From Acidimicrobiales bacterium (GTDB taxonomy: Bacteria; Actinomycetota; Acidimicrobiia; Acidimicrobiales; JABEUL01): a DNA stretch of 12,054 bases. A model generated the notes under the pieces. It did no database searches. It was not told the origin of the DNA and saw nothing but the letters and a program-made list of their open reading frames with translations. The first letter of the stretch is position 1. Every line of letters starts with the position of its first letter. The DNA is taken from assembly GCA_013044465.1 (NCBI GenBank), contig JABEUL010000117.1, forward strand, positions 1 to 12,054, in the 5' to 3' direction. Below, piece after piece: positions 7,184-12,054 of the stretch. The translations under genes were made by a program, and so were the position numbers.

Positions 7184-7211
7184 TTGCTGAATTACCTGGT
7201 GGGGATATTAT
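7184..7211 (+). promoter_or_regulatory. Candidate promoter of the molybdoenzyme-cytochrome b cassette
   Basis: TTGCTG (4 of 6 to the -35 consensus), a 16-nt spacer and TATTAT (4 of 6 to the -10 consensus). Transcription would start near 7218, leaving a 5' leader of about 60 nt that includes the Shine-Dalgarno at 7267-7274. Confidence 0.35.
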
Positions 7212-7280
7212 AAAGATGTCCGGCACACATTTGACAATCAATTTTCTTGCAAAATGGACCTTACTTGAGGTGAGTTGCAA

Positions 7281-7985
7281 ATGACCTCTCAAGAACGAAA
7301 GCCAATTGGGAGAAGGGTCGTAATTGCTATGGGACTACTTGGTGGGGCTGGCATAGTGGTTGGAAACCGAATACAGAATGTAGTTGGCTCGACTTTGAAC
7401 TCAATTGCACCTAATAATAGGTTGGTCTCTCTACTCCCAGGCGCAGATAGTTTCCAGATCTACACAGTTTCGGGTTTCCCGTACGAATCTACGACACAAT
7501 ACAAATTGAGTGTCACAGGACTAGTGGATACTCCCCTTGCCCTTTCCTACCGGGACCTGTTAGATATGGAGCCAACTAATTTAGATAAGGATTTTCAATG
7601 CGTCACAGGCTGGAGGGTCCCGCGGGTGAAATGGAAGGGAGTTGCACTAAGTACAATACTTAATCGAGCAGGACTCAAAAATGGTGCCAGTGCAGTTTTG
7701 TTCCAATCTTTTGATGGGCTATACACTGAGAGCCTCACAATAAACCAGGCCAAGCGAAATGACGTAATAGTTGCCTACGAGATGTTAGGCGGAGCAATTA
7801 GTGAAGAACACGGTGGTCCGGTCAGACTTTACGTGGCTCCAATGTATGGATATAAGTCAATAAAATGGCTGAGTGGAATTGAAGTTTCAGATAAAGTTGT
7901 CCCCGGCTACTGGGAAAACCTGGGTTATGACGTCGATGCATGGATTGGTTCTTCCAACGGTCGTACAGATACTCCAGTTGATTAG
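7281..7985 (+). CDS. Tat-exported molybdopterin oxidoreductase of the sulfite oxidase fold
   Basis: This is a 234-residue molybdopterin-binding protein with an oxidoreductase (SUOX/MsrP-like) domain. The N-terminus carries Arg11-Arg12 followed by a glycine-rich hydrophobic stretch (13-28), a twin-arginine-type leader that fits export of a folded Mo-cofactor protein. The domain shows LSVTGLVDTPLALSYRDL (76-93), FQCVTGW (105-111) with Cys107 as the expected Mo ligand, VKWKGVAL (116-123), and HGGPVRLYVAPMYGYKSIKW (177-196), a strong signature of the family. There is no dimerisation or heme domain, as in the small prokaryotic members. Start: GAGGTGAG at 7267-7274 places the ATG at 7281 at proper spacing; an in-frame TTG at 7275 directly abuts the Shine-Dalgarno and is unlikely. 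The stop TAG overlaps the GTG of the next gene by one base, so it is coupled to the cytochrome b. Substrate unknown: sulfite, a methionine sulfoxide or another S/N-oxide are all possible. Confidence 0.87.
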   Translation: MTSQERKPIGRRVVIAMGLLGGAGIVVGNRIQNVVGSTLNSIAPNNRLVSLLPGADSFQIYTVSGFPYESTTQYKLSVTGLVDTPLALSYRDLLDMEPTNLDKDFQCVTGWRVPRVKWKGVALSTILNRAGLKNGASAVLFQSFDGLYTESLTINQAKRNDVIVAYEMLGGAISEEHGGPVRLYVAPMYGYKSIKWLSGIEVSDKVVPGYWENLGYDVDAWIGSSNGRTDTPVD

Positions 7986-8680
7986 TGGAAAAAGAGTACT
8001 ATCCTCGATTTGATCTTACAGTGCGACTCGTTCATTGGCTTACTGCACTATTCACTCTCATTTGTATCTTTACCGCTCTTGCTTTGAAGATCCCACAAAT
8101 TATGGTTGACCTAGGTGGGCGAACCCCACTTAGGATCCTCCATATTTTCTCTGGCTTTTTGATGCCAGTTCCAATCATTATCGGATTTATGCTTCCAAAA
8201 AGAGGTAAAGCGCTCAGAAAAGATCTCAGAACACTCAATTGGTGGGATAAAGAGGATAAGAGATGGCTTAGATCCTGGGGAGTAGCGAAATCACTTTGGA
8301 CAGGAAAATTTAACGGCGGCCAAAAAGCAAATGCGGCTTTTAGTGGAGGCATGATAGTTACGATGCTTATGACTGGGATAGTAATGGCTAGCTACTCCAT
8401 CTTCCCACTTAACTGGCGTCAGGGTGCAACTTTTGTTCACAATTCTCTTGCGTTCTTGGCAATTATTATTATTGCTGGCCATATTTCATACGCATTCATG
8501 GAACCGGCATCGCTCCGATCAATGTTGACTGGGAGGATCTCTAGAAGTTGGGCAAAAAAACACTCCCCAGCCTGGCTAGATGAACTTGAAGGCGTCAACA
8601 CCAAGCCACCTTCTAATGAGCAAGAATTTCTAGAGTCAATTAATATGGAGGACCTAGTGAATAAATCAAAAAATCAATAG
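7985..8680 (+). CDS. Membrane cytochrome b, formate dehydrogenase gamma / cytochrome b561-like
   Basis: This is a 231-residue four-helix membrane protein. Hydrophobic segments lie at about 17-36, 50-70, 119-137 and 150-171. Likely heme-b ligands are His17 (RLVHW), His53 (ILHIFSGF), His152 (FVHNSLAF) and His166 (AGHISYAF). The cytoplasmic loop has KFNGGQKANA (108-117), matching the KYNAGQK-type segment of formate dehydrogenase gamma subunits. This indicates a diheme quinone-reactive cytochrome rather than the MsrQ/YedZ type normally paired with MsrP. It would pass electrons between the exported molybdoenzyme encoded just upstream and the quinone pool. The start is GTG at 7985-7987, its G being the last base of the upstream TAG stop (TAGTG); there is no Shine-Dalgarno, so translation is probably coupled. 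The C-terminal about 60 residues are charged and cytoplasmic. Confidence 0.85.
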   Translation: MEKEYYPRFDLTVRLVHWLTALFTLICIFTALALKIPQIMVDLGGRTPLRILHIFSGFLMPVPIIIGFMLPKRGKALRKDLRTLNWWDKEDKRWLRSWGVAKSLWTGKFNGGQKANAAFSGGMIVTMLMTGIVMASYSIFPLNWRQGATFVHNSLAFLAIIIIAGHISYAFMEPASLRSMLTGRISRSWAKKHSPAWLDELEGVNTKPPSNEQEFLESINMEDLVNKSKNQ

Positions 8681-8814
8681 GTTTTGTGATTTTTCTACAA
8701 CTCTGATCTGTAATGCATTTTTTACTTTTCAGTCTGAAAATTAAATTCCTTGACAGGACAATTGACAATCGGTAGCTACTTTTGAACTAGAAAAGTTATA
8801 TATTGACTTAACAA
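8681..8814. other. Convergent intergenic gap
   Basis: An AT-rich 134-bp gap lies between the 3' ends of the cytochrome b and SDR genes. It contains a small hairpin (8726-8740) and two TTGACA hexamers 12 bp apart (8750-8755 and 8762-8767) without a convincing -10. No gene was seen. Confidence 0.5.
8726..8740. terminator. Weak AT hairpin between convergent genes
   Basis: TTTTCA-GTC-TGAAAA makes a 6-bp stem with a 3-nt loop, centrally placed between two converging genes, and could serve both directions. Stability is low and neither side has a long U run, so the assignment is weak. Confidence 0.25.
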
Positions 8815-9567
8815 TTACCTAAGGTTCCAGCCGCCGTCTACTAAGACTACTTCGCCGGTTACAAACCGAGAACTTATAAGTCCTAAGACTAGTTCAGTCA
8901 CGTCTTTAGGTGAAGCCACATCGTTGAGAGGTGTTTGGGATTTTGCAATATCTTTTGCCGGTCCCCAATCCTTCGTCCATGGAGTTTCAACTAATCCGGG
9001 GGCCACTGCGTTAACCCTAACTTCTGGTCCTACTGTCTTGGCAAGTAACTTTGTCATTTGATTAATTGCAGCCTTTGACACCGAATAAGGTATGGAAGAT
9101 CCAGTGGGTCTAATGCCTGCAATTGACGAGATATTAATTACTACTCCGTTAGATGCTCGGAGATATGGCATGAGTCCAACCGTAAGGTCCCAAGTCCCAA
9201 ATACGTTTACTGAAAAGATATCTTTCCAAACATCTACATTCGCAGCCTCAAGATCACTGTGACTGATTAAATGTGTAATTCCCGCATTATTGACTAAAAT
9301 ATCGAGAGTTGAGCCAATCGTCTTGACGTGATCGACTATTTTCAATATCTGGATGTGATCAGAAATATCACCTTGGCAGTAAGATGCATTTTTGAGTGAA
9401 GCTGCTAACTCCTCTCCTCTCTCCTTTGATTTAGAAGAATTAATAATGACCGTTGCACCGAGTTCGCTTAAGGTTTTAGCTATAAATTCGCCTATTCCAC
9501 TAGTGGATCCAGTTACTAGGGCCAATTTCCCCTCGTATTTATATCCATCTGTTATTTGTGATGCCAC
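8815..9567 (-). CDS. Short-chain dehydrogenase/reductase (SDR), FabG-like
   Basis: This is a 250-residue classical SDR, standard length. Seen: the nucleotide-binding TGSTSGIG (19-26), the adenine-ring Asp in GDIS (66-69), NNAG (93-96), the tetrad Asn121 (SVNVFG), Ser148 (ISSIAG), Tyr161-Lys165 (YSVSK), AVAPGLVETPW (187-197) and the C-terminal VTGEVVLVDGGW (236-247). After the second strand INSSKSKER lacks the NAD-selective acidic residue and is basic, favouring NADPH (inference). Homologues reduce 3-oxoacyl chains, or oxidise or reduce sugars and alcohols; the substrate cannot be named. Start: GTG at 9565-9567, with GGAGAG 7 nt upstream, a good Shine-Dalgarno. Its G is the last base of the dGTPase TAG stop (TAGTG), so the two genes are co-transcribed and probably coupled. 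Confidence 0.9.
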   Translation of the reverse strand: MASQITDGYKYEGKLALVTGSTSGIGEFIAKTLSELGATVIINSSKSKERGEELAASLKNASYCQGDISDHIQILKIVDHVKTIGSTLDILVNNAGITHLISHSDLEAANVDVWKDIFSVNVFGTWDLTVGLMPYLRASNGVVINISSIAGIRPTGSSIPYSVSKAAINQMTKLLAKTVGPEVRVNAVAPGLVETPWTKDWGPAKDIAKSQTPLNDVASPKDVTELVLGLISSRFVTGEVVLVDGGWNLR

Positions 9568-10724
9568 TATATAGCTCTCCTCGGTAAATCGTGTTCAGTC
9601 CAATTGAGCACTTCCCTTGCAATATTACAGGCGAAACGGTCAGTCATTCCAGCTACAAAACTAACGGCATTTGAAAGCGGGTCATCTTCAAGAGAAATAT
9701 GTTCATCTTCTTTGTGAAAGTAACCACACTTATCAGGATGCTTTTCAAAGTACTCAACTAAAGATCTTAGAAGTCGAATTACCGCGTTGTTTTGCTCGAT
9801 TGACTCTTTTCTCATGTAAATGTGCTCATAGTTAAAGGCCCTGAAAATATTCAATATTTCAGCAGTATCTAAATCCATTGTGATCTGCCCCGTCGTATAA
9901 GTAGACTCAATTATCGATCTAATAAAGGTGTCTAGCTGCTGAGTTTTAGTTTTGCCAGCGAATTTCGATACTTCTTTTGGTAAGTCAGCAACTTTTACAA
10001 TTCCGGATAGATGGGCGTCTTCAAAGTCATGGCAGACATAAGCAATCCTGTCAGCCCAACTCACTACCCTGCCCTCCGGCGTATAAGGAGATGGTCTGGA
10101 CCAGGAATGATTTGCTATTCCATCCAAAGTTTCAACACAAAGATTTAGTGGACTAAGAGTTTTTAGGGCTCCAAATGGAGCATGGTCAAACCCTTCTTCC
10201 AAGAAAATTGAAAGTGCGTCTTCGCTTGCATGCCCTCCTGGACCGTGACCACAGTCATGTCCGATTGCGATAGCTTCGCAAAGATCTGAATTGAATCCGA
10301 GAGCATTTGATATCGAGAGGGCCACTTGAGAAACTTCCAATGCATGTGTCAATCGAGTTCTCTGATGATCCTTTGGAAATATAAAAACCTGTGTTTTTCC
10401 AGCTAGTCTTCTAAATGCAGTTGAATGCAAGATTCGATCTCGATCTTTTTCAAAACAAGTTCTCTCTTCATCGGGGATTTCACTATATCTTCGGTTGCCT
10501 GCACCTTCAGCAAAGGTTGCGGCTTTTGAAAGAATAAGTTTCTCCTTGAACTCTTTGTCGGTCCTTTTTAACCTTCTAATCCCAAAGCCAATACCGGCCA
10601 GCTCATTTTCGTCTCTATGGGCTAAAAGGTACTTCGATGAAGTTGATTTCTGGCCATTTGAAGATGCCCAGATTAAATTTCGATCGGCTATCAAATTTAA
10701 ATTCGAAACCTTTTCTTCTCTCAT
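9567..10724 (-). CDS. dgt: dGTP triphosphohydrolase-like HD-domain protein
   Basis: This is an HD-superfamily nucleotide hydrolase, expected to cleave dNTPs to deoxynucleoside and triphosphate. Seen in the 385-residue frame: DRDRILHSTAFRRLAGKTQVF (94-114), H127 in RLTHALEV, the HD pair His156-Asp157 in AIGHDCGHGPGGHASED, Asp225 in VSWADRIAYVCHDFEDA, and a helical C-terminal region. The usual central motif GHTPFGH is replaced by GHGPGGH; the metal-binding His and Asp are retained. The N-terminus has about 60 residues before the first recognisable family segment (LSKAATFAEGAGNRRYSE). The only ATG (10722-10724) has GGAG just 1 nt upstream, or a CATATT -10-like hexamer 6 nt upstream if leaderless. 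A consensus AAGGAG (10542-10547) lies 6 nt before an ATT codon (10533-10535) that would give a family-sized start. It overlaps the SDR gene by one base. Confidence 0.88.
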   Translation of the reverse strand: MREEKVSNLNLIADRNLIWASSNGQKSTSSKYLLAHRDENELAGIGFGIRRLKRTDKEFKEKLILSKAATFAEGAGNRRYSEIPDEERTCFEKDRDRILHSTAFRRLAGKTQVFIFPKDHQRTRLTHALEVSQVALSISNALGFNSDLCEAIAIGHDCGHGPGGHASEDALSIFLEEGFDHAPFGALKTLSPLNLCVETLDGIANHSWSRPSPYTPEGRVVSWADRIAYVCHDFEDAHLSGIVKVADLPKEVSKFAGKTKTQQLDTFIRSIIESTYTTGQITMDLDTAEILNIFRAFNYEHIYMRKESIEQNNAVIRLLRSLVEYFEKHPDKCGYFHKEDEHISLEDDPLSNAVSFVAGMTDRFACNIAREVLNWTEHDLPRRAI

Positions 10725-10784
10725 ACTCCAAATATGACATCCAGATATGTCGAGATTCTCGCATTTATAACCTTTAGATATCTG
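10725..10784 (-). other. Short gap upstream of the dGTPase gene
   Basis: These 60 bp lie between the surface-protein stop and the dGTPase start on the same strand. They hold GACAT-N6-ATGTC (10736-10751), a CGAG-ATT-CTCG mini-hairpin (10751-10761) and AGATATCT (10776-10783). None is followed by a U run, so no terminator is supported. CATATT, 6 nt before the ATG, may be a -10 element. Confidence 0.3.
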
Positions 10785-12054
10785 TTATTTCCCTTTGGAT
10801 GGCCTTTTCTTCCTAAGCGTAAATGCCAGTATTGCCACACCGGTTAAGGCCATTGAGCCCGCTAAGGCCTCCTCACCTAAAAATGGTTTGCCAGTTGCAG
10901 CACTTAATCCTCCAGGAATTGCTGCTGGAGTTGAAGATACAGTGCCTAAATCCACGGTAATTGGAGTTGCTAAATTGCCTGCGGCATTAACTGCTTGGAT
11001 AATTACCGAGGTCGACCCAGGCGAAACTGAAATCGTCTGGATTCCACCTGCACTTACCGTAGCTTGTGCGCTGGCAGTCTGCCCACTTGGCTCATAAGTC
11101 AGGTTGTAACTTGTAGCTTGACCTGAATACCAGTCATTTCCGGGAGCAACAAAGGAGACTTTTGTAGAACCAGTTATCCAAGTCGGATTTTGAATAACAC
11201 CAGGTGAGCGAGAATCCACGCCGTACTCATTTAGATTCCACTCGTTTCCATTTGAGTGCCACCACTGGTTGTTAGCACTTTCAAGTCCTGGAGTTGACCA
11301 AGCCATAAGGTAGCCATCTCTCGTAGTCGCCACCAAATCCACATGTCCGTTTGATAGCAAATCTCCCGCTGATGGAGAGCCTACTATCCAGCCTCCGGTA
11401 AATTTGGGGAAGGTTGCCACTTGGGATCCATTAGGAGAAAATGCCATGAGGGCAGAAGCATCACCGGATTCTATGATGTCTCCTTCACCATTCCCAGTAA
11501 CGTCTGTTACAAGTGGGGATCCTAGAAAATCGGTACCTTGCCTTACGGCCGGGAAACCCGATATAGGGGTGGCTGAACCCATTACGGGATATGCAGCCAC
11601 ATAGTTATTTATTCCAAGCCCAGAACTCACTCCCAGTTCGGCACCGACGAAAGAAGCAGCTCCCATCTCTGAAGACACGTAATCCAAGTTCCCATTTATC
11701 ACACCAAGTGCACCAAAAGAGTCAAATGGTATAGGTGTGTCAGGCGGCATCTTGGATGGCGTGAGAGCTAGTGCAGTATTTTTCAACATCGTCAAAAGCG
11801 ATATGGCGCCTGCAGAAAGCGAACCATAATTGCCCAATACAGATCCGCTTCCATTCACTAGATAAGGTGGAGTCCAAAGCGGTGCAATAATTACATCGTC
11901 TGTTCCACTACCAGTAGGATCAACAGTTATTGGATCGCTTATTCCCTCTGTCAGTGCATCCATTGCCGAACCATAGTAATCGGCCAGTCCAGTGAGAACC
12001 ACAGGCCAATTAGGTAGCATCTGACCCGATAGGTTGTATGCCATTGAGATACTC
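10785..12054 (-). CDS. Surface protein with FG-GAP/VCBS-like repeats and C-terminal membrane anchor (5' end outside window)
   Basis: The visible part is the C-terminal 422 residues of a larger protein; the frame is open at the right edge, so the ATG at 12044 is probably internal. The first about 260 residues contain degenerate beta-propeller blades of the FG-GAP/VCBS type, each with a Gly/Asn/Asp-rich calcium-loop-like turn: DPTGSGTDDVI, GVINGNLDYV, DVTGNGEGDII and GDLLSNGHVDLV, followed by ALMAFSPNGSQVATFP or YLMAWSTPG. A fibronectin-III-like segment follows (STKVSFVAPG through VIIQAVNAAGN). The C-terminus has a proline/glycine spacer, LSAATGKPF, a hydrophobic helix and the basic tail RKKRPSKGK, the layout of a wall- or membrane-anchored exported protein. 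LSAATG loosely resembles LAxTG-type sortase signals but is not an exact match. Composition is Gly/Ser/Thr/Ala-rich, as in extracellular proteins. Function unrecognised; adhesion or surface-layer roles are guesses. Confidence 0.75.
   Translation of the reverse strand, partial: SISMAYNLSGQMLPNWPVVLTGLADYYGSAMDALTEGISDPITVDPTGSGTDDVIIAPLWTPPYLVNGSGSVLGNYGSLSAGAISLLTMLKNTALALTPSKMPPDTPIPFDSFGALGVINGNLDYVSSEMGAASFVGAELGVSSGLGINNYVAAYPVMGSATPISGFPAVRQGTDFLGSPLVTDVTGNGEGDIIESGDASALMAFSPNGSQVATFPKFTGGWIVGSPSAGDLLSNGHVDLVATTRDGYLMAWSTPGLESANNQWWHSNGNEWNLNEYGVDSRSPGVIQNPTWITGSTKVSFVAPGNDWYSGQATSYNLTYEPSGQTASAQATVSAGGIQTISVSPGSTSVIIQAVNAAGNLATPITVDLGTVSSTPAAIPGGLSAATGKPFLGEEALAGSMALTGVAILAFTLRKKRPSKGK

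Larger units (their letters stand above)
7009..7280. promoter_or_regulatory. Divergent intergenic region between the GH5 and molybdoenzyme genes
   Basis: About 270 bp separate divergently transcribed genes, so both promoters must lie here. For the minus-strand GH5 gene, TAGCAT (7015-7020) sits 6 nt before the ATG. For the plus-strand cassette, TTGCTG (7184-7189), 16 nt, then TATTAT (7206-7211) is the best promoter match. A TTGACA at 7231-7236 has no convincing -10 partner. An inverted repeat AGCCA-N7-TGGCT lies at 7053-7069, about 45-60 nt upstream of the GH5 start, where an operator could sit. No gene was recognised. Confidence 0.4.

Noticed and set aside
7275..7280. TTG at 7275 as the start of the molybdoenzyme
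   Set aside because: It directly abuts the GAGGTGAG Shine-Dalgarno; the ATG at 7281 has normal spacing.
8032..8352. 106-codon frame antisense to the cytochrome b gene
   Set aside because: It is a shadow of a membrane-protein gene; no ribosome site, and the sense frame shows heme ligands and family motifs.
8750..8767. Two TTGACA hexamers 12 bp apart on the plus strand in the convergent gap
   Set aside because: They would drive antisense transcription into the SDR gene, and no convincing -10 lies at the right spacing; AT-rich sequence makes such hits common.
9499..9508. CCACTAGTGG palindrome inside the SDR gene
   Set aside because: It shares only ACTAGT with the 28-bp palindrome and encodes the conserved TGSTSGIG loop, so protein constraint explains it.
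10736..10783. Cluster of short inverted repeats before the dGTPase gene as a terminator
   Set aside because: Arms are 4-5 bp or loopless and no U run follows; downstream transcription into the dGTPase gene remains likely.
1..12054. CRISPR arrays, tRNA/rRNA genes, insertion sequences, phage or defence genes
   Set aside because: No regularly spaced repeats, transposase-like frames or recognisable RNA genes were found on either strand; the window reads as ordinary chromosomal genes.

Overview
The window looks like a piece of a free-living bacterial chromosome. It is AT-leaning (roughly 40-47% G+C by eye), densely coding, and uses GTG starts in several genes. All seven complete genes are intact, and two more run off the edges. 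The content (actinobacterial-type PcrA with a C-terminal Tudor-like domain, a stand-alone B12-binding mutase subunit, an HD-type dGTPase, a Tat-type molybdoenzyme with cytochrome b, and start codons lying directly behind -10-like hexamers) would fit a low-GC member of the Actinobacteria, possibly Acidimicrobiia. That placement is inference from gene style, not a database result. No rRNA, tRNA, CRISPR array, transposase or phage gene was seen.

Layout. On the minus strand, read right to left, come a surface protein with FG-GAP/VCBS-like repeats and a C-terminal membrane anchor (partial at the right edge), a dGTPase-like HD hydrolase and an SDR oxidoreductase. The last two overlap by one base (TAGTG). 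Convergent to these, on the plus strand, lies a two-gene cassette: a sulfite-oxidase-fold molybdopterin protein with a Tat-type leader and a membrane cytochrome b of the formate-dehydrogenase-gamma type, also overlapping by one base (TAGTG). Divergent from the cassette across about 270 bp is a large GH5 lipoprotein resembling endoglycoceramidases. Still on the minus strand follow a PLP enzyme of the D-cysteine desulfhydrase/ACC deaminase family, the helicase PcrA/UvrD (2-nt gap), a hemolysin-III/PAQR-type membrane protein (34-nt gap), and the start of a B12-binding methylmalonyl-CoA-mutase-type subunit at the left edge.

How they work together. The plus-strand pair is a plausible redox module: periplasmic Mo enzyme to heme b to the quinone pool. 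The deaminase-pcrA-hlyIII run looks like one transcription unit. A perfect 28-bp palindrome fills the pcrA-hlyIII gap, and a 12-bp piece of it recurs in the promoter region of the deaminase gene. This suggests one DNA-binding regulator acting at both points. The GH5 lipoprotein and the repeat protein are envelope proteins for polysaccharide, glycolipid or surface functions.

The observations most worth checking are the shared palindromic site, a coding-like short frame behind hlyIII that lacks a start unless one G is added, the pairing of a SUOX-fold enzyme with an FDH-gamma-like cytochrome, the unclear dGTPase start, and the substrate of the GH5 lipoprotein.
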